Below are positions 7,299 through 18,720 of a DNA stretch of 64,000 bases, in pieces. The notes below the pieces were generated by a model. The model saw only the letters and a program-made list of their open reading frames with translations, made no database searches and was not told the origin of the DNA. The translations under genes were made by a program, and so were the position numbers. The DNA lies in assembly GCA_902763615.1 (NCBI GenBank), contig CACWSX010000007.1, forward strand, positions 24,185 through 88,184, read 5' to 3'. The number at the start of each line of letters is the position of its first letter. Position 1 is the first letter of the stretch. Source of the stretch: an uncultured Prevotellaceae bacterium. Its GTDB lineage: Bacteria > Bacteroidota > Bacteroidia > Bacteroidales > Bacteroidaceae.

Positions 7299-8825
7299 TT
7301 ACTTATTATAACACTCGAAAATAGTATCGACAGTCTGCTTGGGAAGCTTCTTCGTTAAGAGGCTGACTATCCAAACCACGGGGAAGCCGCCTACCATAGC
7401 GATGGCACCGCAGTTGATGGGGTTGATGGGGTTGCCAGCAAGCATGTTGATAACCGTGAGGCCTACACCCCAGATGAAACAAGCCCAGACAGAGGCTGTG
7501 GTGACACCACGCCAGTAGAGACCCAGCATGAACGGAGCCAGGAAGGCACCGGCCAGTGCGCCCCAAGAGATACCCATGAGCTGAGCAATGAACGTAGGCG
7601 GATTCAGGGCGATGAGTAGCGAGATAACGATGAAGAACATGATCAATACACGCATCACCACCACCTTACGACGCTCAATCTTCTCAGCCACGATATCGTC
7701 GATGGTACCTTCCTCCACCTCACCAGGCAACGATTTCTTGTCGCGATAGATCAGGTCGAGCGTCATCGTCGAAGAAGACGTGAGCACCAGCGAAGCCAGG
7801 GTCGACATAGAGGCTGAAAGCACCAGCAGCACCACAAGGGCAATCAGTACATCGGGCAGGGTGACGAGCATGGCAGGTACGATAGAGTCGAAGGCGATCT
7901 TGCCAGTTGCTTCGTTAATGACGGGTTCATAGAGACGGCCGAAACCACCCAGGAAATAACAACCACCAGCAACGATGAAGGCGAAGACTGTCGAGATGAC
8001 GGTACCACGCTTGATGGCACTCTCGTCAGTGATGCTGTAGAACTTACCCACCATCTGGGGCAGTCCCATCGTACCCAACGACGTCAGAATGACCACACCC
8101 AACAGTCCCCACGGATCAGGCCCGAACCACGAGGCAAAGCCTCCATTCACATTAGGATCGGCATCAGAGGGAATCACAGCGAGTTTATCGATAGCAGCCG
8201 TCAGACCACCCTGTGCATTCAGCACGGCAAGGATGACCGCCACGATACCAAAAAGCATGATGATACCCTGAATGAAGTCGTTCATAGCCGTTGCCTTGTA
8301 GCCTCCGATGATGACATAGACAGCCGTAAGGATGGACATGATGATAACACAATACTCATAAGGAATATCAAACCCCATCTCAAAGAGGCGTGAGATACCA
8401 CTATAGACACCTGCAGTATAAGGAATCAGGAATACGAAAGCAATGACGGAAGCCACCACACGCAGACCCTGATCGCTGAAACGGGTGCCGAAGAAATCGG
8501 GCATCGTACGGCTCTCGATATGCTGTGTCATCAACTTCGTGCGACGACCTAAGATAATCCATGCCAACAGCGAACCGATGATGGCATTGCCGATACCGAT
8601 CCAGGCACTCGACATACCATAACGCCATCCGAACTGTCCAGCGTAGCCCACAAAGACCACTGCTGAGAAATAGGAAGTACCAAAGGCGAAGGCCGTGAGC
8701 CAGGGACCTACGGCGCGACCACCTAATACAAAACCATCAACACTTCTGGCCTGCTTGCGTGAATAGACACCCACGCCCACCATCACAATCAGGAAAATTA
8801 TCGTCAATAAAACCTTTATAATCAT
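7299..8825 (-). CDS. Sodium:solute symporter family transporter
   Basis: A 508-residue inner-membrane protein with about 13 hydrophobic helices. It starts MIIKVLLTIIFLIVMVGVGV and contains the SSS-family regions YFSAVVFVGYAGQFGWRYG and YVIIGGYKATAMNDFIQG. The family couples inward Na+ movement to uptake of sugars, amino acids or organic acids; the substrate cannot be read from the sequence. It lies 40 bp downstream of an outer-membrane porin gene, so the pair could pass one small solute across both membranes. Confidence 0.9.
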   Translation of the reverse strand: MIIKVLLTIIFLIVMVGVGVYSRKQARSVDGFVLGGRAVGPWLTAFAFGTSYFSAVVFVGYAGQFGWRYGMSSAWIGIGNAIIGSLLAWIILGRRTKLMTQHIESRTMPDFFGTRFSDQGLRVVASVIAFVFLIPYTAGVYSGISRLFEMGFDIPYEYCVIIMSILTAVYVIIGGYKATAMNDFIQGIIMLFGIVAVILAVLNAQGGLTAAIDKLAVIPSDADPNVNGGFASWFGPDPWGLLGVVILTSLGTMGLPQMVGKFYSITDESAIKRGTVISTVFAFIVAGGCYFLGGFGRLYEPVINEATGKIAFDSIVPAMLVTLPDVLIALVVLLVLSASMSTLASLVLTSSSTMTLDLIYRDKKSLPGEVEEGTIDDIVAEKIERRKVVVMRVLIMFFIVISLLIALNPPTFIAQLMGISWGALAGAFLAPFMLGLYWRGVTTASVWACFIWGVGLTVINMLAGNPINPINCGAIAMVGGFPVVWIVSLLTKKLPKQTVDTIFECYNK

Positions 8826-8829
8826 ATCA

Positions 8830-8862
8830 ACTATAAACTTTAAACTATAAACTTTAAACTAT
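8830..8862. repeat. Short tandem repeat between porin and symporter genes
   Basis: ACTATAAACTTTAA is present twice in tandem plus a partial third unit. It fills the intergenic gap. Confidence 0.6.
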
Positions 8863-8865
8863 CAC

Positions 8866-9954
8866 CTAAAACGCCACTTGTACCTGGGCCTGGAGCCAGT
8901 TGTAATCCTGACTGCTGATATTCTCTCCACAGAGACAACGGGTGTACTGCAACTGCACACGGCACTTCTTATAGAACCAGTATTGCAGGCCGACGGTCAG
9001 ATTGGTCTGATCCCAGCCATCAACTGATGTGTTGCGGTCGAAAGTCTCGCCAGAGGCCACGATGTCGAGGGCACCAGCCACAGGGATACTAGTGGTGACA
9101 TAACCACCACGGGAACCGACCTCGCCGTCCTCACCGCCGAGCCACTCTGCACGGATGCTAGCAGGACGAGCTTCCTTGTACTGACCTGGTGAATAGGGTT
9201 GTGTCTTGTATTCCGCACCCACACTGTAGCGGTTGCGCTTATAGTTGTCGCCTACCTGAATATCAGGATTCCATGCAGCCTTACCCACAGCATTACCTGT
9301 GCCGAGATAGCCGGAACCCACGATGCGAAGCCCGTCGAACGGCTTCACTTCGAGTTTGGCGATAAAGTCTTTCTGATTGTTATTGTCCTTGCGGTTGATA
9401 CCCTGTCCGCTCATCAGAGCGAGGTCATAGTGCAGGAAACCATTGAACAGGTCGCCGTAAACATTAACACCCATGTCACGGCCATAGTTCACGCCATTCA
9501 GCGGATCGGGGCCTTCGCCAGCCAGATAGAGCACGGCCTGCGAATAGACATCGATGAGTTCGAGTTGCGTTGGTGACATCGGATTCTCCATCGTGTAGGA
9601 GTGCTTGAACTGTCCGATACGGACGGTCAAGGACCTGTCATTGGAGATTCTGTAGTCGGTGTAATACTCCTGAACCACGCTGGAGAAATCGTGCATAAAC
9701 ATAAACGACCAGCGGTCAGTGATGCGGGCCTTGGCCCAAAGTAGTGTGCGTTTAAGGTTGTAACTGTTGGTTTTGTGATCATTGAGGTCCTGGTAACTCC
9801 AGCCTCCTTGTGCATAACCGTTAAGCGTGATACGACTTGTGAAATCTTTCATCCAGTCTGTTTCAGAACTCTTTTGTTGCCCCATAGCTGCAACACTACT
9901 GAACACTGCCAGTGCCACTGCCAGCGTTCGCCACATAAAACTTTGTTTTCTCAT
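8866..9954 (-). CDS. OprO/OprP-like outer-membrane porin
   Basis: A 362-residue protein with a signal peptide ending near VAAMGQQ. It is rich in aromatic alternating strands (RITLNGYAQGGWSYQ; LKRTLLWAKARITDRWSFMFMHDFS) and ends in VQVAF, as 16-strand porins do. It resembles the phosphate-selective porin O/P family, whose Bacteroidetes members are of mixed or unknown specificity. It is the first gene of a unit with the symporter. A -7 box TAATTTTG lies at 9999-10006. Confidence 0.8.
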   Translation of the reverse strand: MRKQSFMWRTLAVALAVFSSVAAMGQQKSSETDWMKDFTSRITLNGYAQGGWSYQDLNDHKTNSYNLKRTLLWAKARITDRWSFMFMHDFSSVVQEYYTDYRISNDRSLTVRIGQFKHSYTMENPMSPTQLELIDVYSQAVLYLAGEGPDPLNGVNYGRDMGVNVYGDLFNGFLHYDLALMSGQGINRKDNNNQKDFIAKLEVKPFDGLRIVGSGYLGTGNAVGKAAWNPDIQVGDNYKRNRYSVGAEYKTQPYSPGQYKEARPASIRAEWLGGEDGEVGSRGGYVTTSIPVAGALDIVASGETFDRNTSVDGWDQTNLTVGLQYWFYKKCRVQLQYTRCLCGENISSQDYNWLQAQVQVAF

Positions 9955-9998
9955 TTTGTCATTTGTTTGAATTAAAATGTTAAGTATTTATGCGTCTG

Positions 9999-10062
9999 CA
10001 AAATTACAACATTTCTTTCAAACAAACGACAAAAAGATAGAAAAACTTTAAAATAAGTAACA
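9999..10062 (-). promoter_or_regulatory. Porin-symporter promoter
   Basis: -7 box TAATTTTG at 9999-10006 on the minus strand, with no clear -33 box. A GTAACA sequence (10057-10062) lies 51 bp from the -7 box. That is 2 bp out of phase with the GTAACA sites of the xylan promoters, so I do not count it among them. Confidence 0.45.
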
Positions 10063-10086
10063 ATTCGTCAACAATGCGCCCTGAAA

Positions 10087-12558
10087 TCAGATATTCGGTG
10101 TATCCCAAACCTTGGTCTTGGTGCACTTCACGCCCTGTTTCTGTCTGTCAATCTTCAGTTCGAAATCACCCTCTTCGAGTGTCCACTTGCCATCGGCATT
10201 GACAAATGCGAGGTTCTTGGCAGGAAGTTTGAAGGTGACGGTCTTCTGCTCACCAGGCTGCAACTCGATCTTCGTGAAGTCACGCAAGCGCTTGTTGTCA
10301 GGCACAATCGAGGCCACAAGATCACTGCTATAGAGCAATACAGCCTCCTTACCAGCACGGTTACCCGTATTTTTCACATCGACACTCACTGTCAGGATAT
10401 CGTCAGCAGTGAAGGATGCCTTGTCGACCTTCAGGTTAGAATATTCGAAGGTGGTATAGCTCAGGCCATAGCCGAAGGGCCATTGCAGACTGACTTTCGC
10501 ATCGTAGTTATAGGCACCCGACATCGTACCCACCTCTTCGCTGACCTTATAATCATAGGTATTAAGAGAATTGATCTCACGCGGATAGGTGTAAGGCAGC
10601 TTTGCAGAGAAGTTGACATCGCCAGCCAGAAGATTGGCTAGCGCATCGCCACCATAGTTGCCGGGAATCAGGATATCCACCACAGCCTTGGCCAGAGGTT
10701 CAATATCAGCAATCAGACGCGGACGACCCTCGTTGAGCACAAGGATGATGGGCTTGCCAGTCTTGGCCAGTTCCTTCACGAGGTTGCGCTGGTTCTCAGA
10801 GAGCCAGAGGTCTGTGAGGTTACCGGGTGTCTCTGTGTAAGAGTTCTCACCAATGCAGGCGATGATAACATCGGCATTGGCAGCAGCAGTGACGGCCTTG
10901 TCAATTTCAGGTTTGTTCTCATCATAGTAGGCACCATTCTCATTATAGGTCACGCCCTGCTCCAGGATAATATTCTGTTTACCATACTTATTACAAAGGG
11001 CCTCATAGATGGTGTTGTATTTCTCAGAGAGGTCTTCAGCCTTCGAACCCTGCCAGGTGTAGCTCCAGCCACCATGCAGACAGCGCATCTGATTAGCGTT
11101 GGGACCAGTGAGAAGAATCTTCTTTCCCTTTGCCAGAGGCAAAATGCCCTCGTTCTTCAACAGCACTTCGCTCTCCTGTGCGGCCTGCAAAGACTTCTGT
11201 GCAAATTCATCGCTTCCGAACTTCTCGTAGCCCTTACCGCCAGTATTGGGTTTCTCAAAGAGTCCCAAACGATATTTGGCACGGAGGATGCGACGCACGG
11301 CATCGTCGATACGCGACATCTTCACCTTGCCCTCATTCACCAGTTCCTTCAACAGAATGCAGAACTCCACACTATAAGGATCCATCGACATGTCGATACC
11401 GGCATTGATAGCGATGCGGATGGCATCTTTCTTATCCTTGGCCACCTTTTCGCGAGAGAAGAGGTTGTTGATATCGGCCCAGTCTGTCACCAGGAATCCA
11501 TCCCACTGCAGGTCTTCCTTCAGCCACTTGGTCAGATATTCGTAGCTGGCATGAACAGGAACGCCATTGACCGAGGCCGAGTTGACCATCATCGTCAGCG
11601 TACCTGCGAGTGCGGCCTGCTTGAAAGGCTCAAAGTATTTCTCACGGATCATCTGAGGCGAGAGATAGGCTGGCGTGCGGTCCTTACCAGTCCAAGGAGC
11701 ACCATATGCAAAATAGTGCTTGGTGCTGGTACCTACGTGATACTGGTCGATATGGTTAGGATCATCGCCCTGATAACCCTTGATCTCTGCCACCACCATC
11801 TTCGAATTCAAGATGGCATCCTCGCCGAAACTCTCATAGACACGGGGCCAGCGCGGATCGCGGCTCAGGTCTACCACAGGATTATACACCCAAGGACAGT
11901 TGGAGGCACGACTCTCGTAGGCAGTAATCTCTGCACCCGAGAAAGCCAGGTCGGTATTAAACGAAGCCCCGATATTGATAGGCTGCGGGAAGAGAATTCC
12001 GCCAGCCGTGTAGGTCACACCGTGGTTATGGTCGAGGCCGTAGATATCAGGAATTCCTAGGTACTTCATCGACTTTTCCTGAATCAGACCGATCCATTTC
12101 TGCCACTGATCCACACTTGGAGCACGGGTGCCAGGCGCATTCAGAATCGAGCCCACCTTCCACTTCGAGATGAGGGTGTCGAGCATCGTTTCATTGAGTT
12201 TCCAGACGCGTTTGGTGTCGCCCTGGTAAATGTCAACAGGAAAATTACCCAACTGATCGATGATCTGCTGGTCAGTCATCTTCAGCATTTTATCTACCTC
12301 TTCTTTCGATCTGCCATATTGTTGCAGCACACTGCGTACTTTCTCACGGTCTACCTTAGCATTCTCGACCGTCATCTTGCCCATCACGTCGAGATTCAGT
12401 TCAAGCATCTGGCCGATCTTCTCATCGAGCGTCATTTTTGCAAGTGTTTTCTCTACTTTCGCCTCTAAGGCTGCATCACTGGGGATAGCCGATTTTACCT
12501 GTGCCATCACCATCGTTGCGGCACAAGCCATGACCATCGTAATCAAAACTTTTTTCAT
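10087..12558 (-). CDS. GH3 beta-glucosidase-like enzyme
   Basis: An 823-residue secreted protein with a signal peptide ([20 protein letters not shown]). It has the GH3 (beta/alpha)8 barrel, the alpha/beta sandwich and a C-terminal fibronectin-III-like domain ([16 protein letters not shown]). The putative nucleophile is Asp in [11 protein letters not shown], and [15 protein letters not shown] is the usual substrate-binding region. The ATG at 12558 is preferred over an upstream in-frame TTG. It is divergent from the GH31 gene. In Bacteroidetes this GH3 type is often a beta-glucosidase working on cello- or xyloglucan oligosaccharides; specificity here is inferred. Confidence 0.88.
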   Translation of the reverse strand: MKKVLITMVMACAATMVMAQVKSAIPSDAALEAKVEKTLAKMTLDEKIGQMLELNLDVMGKMTVENAKVDREKVRSVLQQYGRSKEEVDKMLKMTDQQIIDQLGNFPVDIYQGDTKRVWKLNETMLDTLISKWKVGSILNAPGTRAPSVDQWQKWIGLIQEKSMKYLGIPDIYGLDHNHGVTYTAGGILFPQPINIGASFNTDLAFSGAEITAYESRASNCPWVYNPVVDLSRDPRWPRVYESFGEDAILNSKMVVAEIKGYQGDDPNHIDQYHVGTSTKHYFAYGAPWTGKDRTPAYLSPQMIREKYFEPFKQAALAGTLTMMVNSASVNGVPVHASYEYLTKWLKEDLQWDGFLVTDWADINNLFSREKVAKDKKDAIRIAINAGIDMSMDPYSVEFCILLKELVNEGKVKMSRIDDAVRRILRAKYRLGLFEKPNTGGKGYEKFGSDEFAQKSLQAAQESEVLLKNEGILPLAKGKKILLTGPNANQMRCLHGGWSYTWQGSKAEDLSEKYNTIYEALCNKYGKQNIILEQGVTYNENGAYYDENKPEIDKAVTAAANADVIIACIGENSYTETPGNLTDLWLSENQRNLVKELAKTGKPIILVLNEGRPRLIADIEPLAKAVVDILIPGNYGGDALANLLAGDVNFSAKLPYTYPREINSLNTYDYKVSEEVGTMSGAYNYDAKVSLQWPFGYGLSYTTFEYSNLKVDKASFTADDILTVSVDVKNTGNRAGKEAVLLYSSDLVASIVPDNKRLRDFTKIELQPGEQKTVTFKLPAKNLAFVNADGKWTLEEGDFELKIDRQKQGVKCTKTKVWDTPNI

Positions 12559-12591
12559 TGTCAAATTTATTGTTAGTTATCATCTAGGGCG

Positions 12592-12623
12592 CAAAGATAC
12601 GAATAAGCGGACAAAAAACCAAA
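12592..12623 (-). promoter_or_regulatory. Promoter of the GH3 gene
   Basis: TTTG (12620-12623), 20 bp, TATCTTTG (12592-12599) on the minus strand: a full consensus promoter without the GTAACA sites of the xylan operons. Confidence 0.65.
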
Positions 12624-12673
12624 TAAAAACCAACTTTTTGAAATAATATATCCTCTTTTTAAGAAATTCTGCG

Positions 12674-12681
12674 TATCTTTG
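12674..12681 (+). promoter_or_regulatory. -7 box of the GH31 gene
   Basis: TATCTTTG about 40 bp upstream of the ATG at 12722. No TTTG at the expected distance. Confidence 0.5.
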
Positions 12682-12721
12682 CATCCGATGAACGAAATTG
12701 CGAATTAAAACCAAACCAAAG

Positions 12722-14983
12722 ATGAAGAAAACTATTCTATCTGCCATCAGCCTGCTGCTGTTTGTTGCCATGAGTCTGAATGTCCAGGCTCAAGCCCTCA
12801 GAGATGTCACCACTTACACGTCGGGTGATCTGGTTGTCAAGCCCGTCGCCAAGAATGCTGTCAGAATCCAGTACATCCCAAAAGGGAAGAAGAAAAATCT
12901 GGTGAGCCAACTACCCGACTGGCTCTATGTGAAGCATGACGAGGTGAAAAACTGCGACGTGACGGTAGAGAACGATACCGTCAATCGTATTCTCCGCATC
13001 AAGGACAAGCGTGGTAAGGTGGTATTTACTGCCACTAAGCATATGCTAAAGCGGTTCAATTCATCAACGTATTCACAAAATCCTGGTTTCTATGAAGCCA
13101 CGCTGACCTTTGACTCACCCAAAGACGAATACCTATACGGCCTCGGACAGTTCCAGGACGGCTATAGCAATGTGCGTGGTCTCTCTCGCAGACTGACGCA
13201 GGTGAACACGCAGATCTCCATCCCCATGCTCATTTCAAGCAAGGGCTATGGCATCTTGTGGAACAACTACGGACTGACGGATTTCAATCCCTGCGATTAC
13301 AGAGGTTGGCCGCTCAACAAACAGGAAGCTACTGGCACCAGTGAAGTGGTGAATGTCACCACGACCGAAGGTGGCCGGCGTGAGGTACGACAGCGAAATA
13401 TCTACACGGTGGATTTCACAGCTAATGAGACAGGAGATTACAGAATCATGCTGGATGTCGGCCAGAAGATGGCCCGCAGACATAACCTCGCCATCGACGG
13501 CAAGACCGTCATCGAGATGCAGAACATGTGGCTGCCGCCCACGGCCTCTGCCATCGTGCATTTGGAGAAAGGCAGTCATCATGTCACAGCAGAGCTCACT
13601 AGAGGCGACGAGCCCAAATTCTCATACGGATTGGTACGCGATGAGACCACCTTCCGCTCACCGTTGGCAGAGGCCGTCGACTATACCGTATTCGTGGGCA
13701 CGCCTGATGAGATCATTGCCTCTTACAGAGAACTGACTGGTCAGTGTCCTCCAATGCCTGAATGGGCCCTCGGCTATATCCACTGCCGCGAACGTTTCCA
13801 TTCCTCTGAGGAGATTCTCCAGACAGCGAACCGTTTCAAGAAGGAAGAGATGCCCATCAGCGTGATAGTACAGGACTGGCAGTATTGGGGCAAATACGGT
13901 TGGAACTCGATGCAGTTTGATGAGCAGTACTATCCTGATCCCAAGGCCCTTACAGACAGCCTCCACAAGATGGACATCCGACTGATGGTGAGCGTGTGGT
14001 CGAAGATCGACAAGAACTCCACCGTAGGTCGTCAGATGGTGAAGGACAACTACTATATCCCCAATACCGACTGGATCGATTTCTTCAATCCCGACGCTGC
14101 TGCAGCCTATTGGAAGAACTTCAACGAGCGACTGGTGCCCTTAGGCATCGATGCCTGGTGGCAGGATGCGACAGAGCCTGAGAACGACGACTTGGTAGGC
14201 CGTCGGGTGAACAATGGCAAATGGAGTGGCGAACTGGTGCGCAATGTCTATCCGCTGTTGGTGAACAAGACCGTCTATGAAGGACTGGTGAAGGCAGGCA
14301 AGGAGCCTATGATCCTCACCCGCTGCGGATTCCCAGGCATCCAGCGTTACGGCTCTGCGATGTGGAGCGGTGATGTGGGCAATGACTGGGAGACCTTCCG
14401 TCGTCAGATCACGGCAGGCTTAGGCATGCAGGCCGCTGGTATCCCCTGGTGGACGTATGATGCAGGCGGTTTCTTCCGTCCTGGCGACCAGTACACCAAT
14501 CAGGATTATATCGAGCGGATGCTGCGCTGGATTCAGACGAGTGTCTATCTGCCCCTGATGCGAGTGCATGGCTATATGAGTAATACGGAACCTTGGAACT
14601 ATGGTAAGGAGGCCCAGCAACTCTTTAAGTTGAGTCTGGAAGAGCGTGAGCATCTGCTGCCTTATATTAAGAAATGTGCTAAGCGTGTATCGTCAGAGGG
14701 CTACACCCTGATGCGTCCGCTGGTGTTCGACTTTGCTGACGACCCTCAGGCCTTGCAACAGAAATATGAATATATGTTCGGTCCTGCGCTGCTCGTCAGT
14801 CCGATCACCGAGCCTGGTGTCACAGAATGGAAGACCTATCTCCCCAAGTCAGAGGGCGGATGGGAAGAAGTTCATACGGCTGAGCATTTCGAGGGCGGAC
14901 AAACCGTCACTACCAAGGTGCACAAAGAGTTTATCCCCGTCTTTGTAAGAGTCTCCCACAAGAAAGAATTGTCAGTGAAATAA
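12722..14983 (+). CDS. GH31 glycosidase with PA14 insert (alpha-xylosidase-like)
   Basis: A 753-residue secreted enzyme (signal peptide ending SLNVQAQ). The catalytic nucleophile motif is AWWQDATEPEND. An inserted PA14-like domain (YTVDFTANETGDYRIMLDVG through EMQNMWLPP) sits in the N-terminal half, as in characterised xyloglucan-active GH31 alpha-xylosidases. The ATG at 12722 gives a proper signal peptide; an upstream TTG is unlikely. Together with the divergent GH3 gene it could remove xylose side chains and then glucose from xyloglucan oligosaccharides. Alpha-glucosidase activity is the alternative. Confidence 0.85.
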   Translation: MKKTILSAISLLLFVAMSLNVQAQALRDVTTYTSGDLVVKPVAKNAVRIQYIPKGKKKNLVSQLPDWLYVKHDEVKNCDVTVENDTVNRILRIKDKRGKVVFTATKHMLKRFNSSTYSQNPGFYEATLTFDSPKDEYLYGLGQFQDGYSNVRGLSRRLTQVNTQISIPMLISSKGYGILWNNYGLTDFNPCDYRGWPLNKQEATGTSEVVNVTTTEGGRREVRQRNIYTVDFTANETGDYRIMLDVGQKMARRHNLAIDGKTVIEMQNMWLPPTASAIVHLEKGSHHVTAELTRGDEPKFSYGLVRDETTFRSPLAEAVDYTVFVGTPDEIIASYRELTGQCPPMPEWALGYIHCRERFHSSEEILQTANRFKKEEMPISVIVQDWQYWGKYGWNSMQFDEQYYPDPKALTDSLHKMDIRLMVSVWSKIDKNSTVGRQMVKDNYYIPNTDWIDFFNPDAAAAYWKNFNERLVPLGIDAWWQDATEPENDDLVGRRVNNGKWSGELVRNVYPLLVNKTVYEGLVKAGKEPMILTRCGFPGIQRYGSAMWSGDVGNDWETFRRQITAGLGMQAAGIPWWTYDAGGFFRPGDQYTNQDYIERMLRWIQTSVYLPLMRVHGYMSNTEPWNYGKEAQQLFKLSLEEREHLLPYIKKCAKRVSSEGYTLMRPLVFDFADDPQALQQKYEYMFGPALLVSPITEPGVTEWKTYLPKSEGGWEEVHTAEHFEGGQTVTTKVHKEFIPVFVRVSHKKELSVK

Positions 14984-14989
14984 AAAAAC

Positions 14990-15021
14990 AAGCTCGCGAC
15001 CATTCCCCTGGTCGCGAGCTT
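14990..15021. terminator. Bidirectional terminator between convergent GH31 and GH43 genes
   Basis: Perfect 13-bp arms AAGCTCGCGACCA/TGGTCGCGAGCTT around a 6-base loop, with A-rich and T-rich flanks on the two sides. Confidence 0.9.
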
Positions 15022-15027
15022 AATTTA

Positions 15028-16671
15028 TTAAAGCAGTTTGAATTCGTCGACGTCAATATAGCCGCCGGCTTTCTTCGTGGCGTAGTTGAAGATAGCAAAC
15101 TTCGAGCCCATGAAGAAACGACGGTAGTCGAAGATACAACGGTAGTTCTTCGTGCCTATCTGCTTCCACTCCATACCATCGAGGCTGTAGTAGAAATTGG
15201 CAACGTCGTTATGACGGGGCTGGAAGTCACCATCGATGCGCAGCCAGATCTTCGTGGCCTTGGGCGCAATCCCAGAAACAGCCACACCCTCAATCATCTT
15301 ATCCTCCACGTTGGTGACGGCCTTCTCACGATCAGAGAGGCTTACCTTCTGCTCGCTCATCTCGAGATAGACAGTCTTGCCACGCTTCTTCAAGGCAAGT
15401 ACGCCAGAGTCGCCATTGAAGGCAGAGAAACCTGCACAGTCGCCATCCTTCATCTTCGAGAAATCGATGCAGACCACACCAGAGCAAACAGGGCCGAACA
15501 TACGCTGGGTTATGGTGTTAGGCGCCAGATAGAGATTGGGCACCACACGATTGGTCTTCAAGCGCAGGAATCCAGGACGCTCCGTGAGACTCCAGGCATT
15601 GTCGATAGGATTGTGATTCCACTGCCAGTGAAGACCCAGCTTCGTCGAACTGAAATCATCGTTGCAGACAATCTCCTTCTTAGGCTGACCACTCTTATAG
15701 GGGCGCATCACATCAGGCACCTTACCATATTCATCACCTAACATCGGCCATCCGTCAATCCAACGTACGGGTGAAAGTGTGAGCACACGCCCTACCCCAC
15801 CACGGTCCTGGAACATAATGCCATACCAGTCGCCATCTTCCGTGTCAACGATAGTACCCTGTGCCAGATAAGAGAAGCCGCCGAAGTCGCTCTCAAGGAT
15901 CACGTTCTTCTCCCACGTGCCATTCAGATCCTTCGTACGATAGCAGACCTCACGACGATGACGGCCTGGGGCATAGACATGCGAGATCAGCTGGGCATAG
16001 TACACACCATTATGCTTGATGACACGGGTGCCCTCCAACAAACCACGCTCATCAGCCTCACGCTGGAAGTAATGACGAAGACTACCCTCCACGACACCCT
16101 TCAGATCGCGTGTCAGCTGACACATCTCTCCTGTTCCGAAGAACACGTATGGTGTACCGTCATCATCGAAGAACAATGTCGCATCATGGAAATGGCGCAG
16201 ACGGGAATGGATGGTCCAGGGGCCCTCAGCCTTAGGAGCTGTAAAGATATAGGTATCGCCCATGCGACCAGCCTCATTGGGAGCCAGCAACGCCCAGAAC
16301 TTACCATCGTGGTATTTCAGCGAGGTAGCCCACTGTCCACGACCATAGACCGTTCCCTCCAGCAAGTCATACTTAGGCGAATCCGTCAGCTTGTCGAAGA
16401 TATAGCCCACGGTTTCCCAGTTCTTCAGGTCCTTCGAGGCCATGACTGGCGCACCAGGCATCAGATGCATGGTAGTCGTCACCAGATAGAAGGTGTCGCC
16501 CACACGGATGACATCCGGATCGGGCACATCCGCCCACAACATGGGATTGTGGATCTTCGTGCTGTCACCGGTAGTCACGGGGACAGGTACCTGGGCAGAC
16601 AGCTGCCCCAGGCTACCTGTCCCCATGACCACCGCCATCAACAATAGTCTTTTCTTGAATAACATAGTCAT
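15028..16671 (-). CDS. GH43 beta-xylosidase/arabinofuranosidase (subfamily 12-like)
   Basis: A 547-residue secreted protein. The five-blade propeller carries the GH43 triad: Asp in ADVPDPDVIRV, Asp in RHFHDATLF and Glu in RGLLEGTRV. A C-terminal beta-sandwich (from about residue 340) is typical of GH43 enzymes of the xylosidase/arabinofuranosidase subfamilies. The ATG at 16671 is directly adjacent to the stop of the upstream CE6-CE1 gene; a second ATG two codons in is possible. It is the last gene of the GH3 -> CE6-CE1 -> GH43 operon and would trim xylose or arabinose from short xylan fragments. Confidence 0.87.
   Translation of the reverse strand: MTMLFKKRLLLMAVVMGTGSLGQLSAQVPVPVTTGDSTKIHNPMLWADVPDPDVIRVGDTFYLVTTTMHLMPGAPVMASKDLKNWETVGYIFDKLTDSPKYDLLEGTVYGRGQWATSLKYHDGKFWALLAPNEAGRMGDTYIFTAPKAEGPWTIHSRLRHFHDATLFFDDDGTPYVFFGTGEMCQLTRDLKGVVEGSLRHYFQREADERGLLEGTRVIKHNGVYYAQLISHVYAPGRHRREVCYRTKDLNGTWEKNVILESDFGGFSYLAQGTIVDTEDGDWYGIMFQDRGGVGRVLTLSPVRWIDGWPMLGDEYGKVPDVMRPYKSGQPKKEIVCNDDFSSTKLGLHWQWNHNPIDNAWSLTERPGFLRLKTNRVVPNLYLAPNTITQRMFGPVCSGVVCIDFSKMKDGDCAGFSAFNGDSGVLALKKRGKTVYLEMSEQKVSLSDREKAVTNVEDKMIEGVAVSGIAPKATKIWLRIDGDFQPRHNDVANFYYSLDGMEWKQIGTKNYRCIFDYRRFFMGSKFAIFNYATKKAGGYIDVDEFKLL

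Positions 16672-18720
<2,049 letters not shown>

Noticed and set aside
10057-10062. GTAACA upstream of the porin gene as a regulon member
   Set aside because: At 51 bp it is 2 bp out of register and has no partner at 32 bp; noted only as a near miss.
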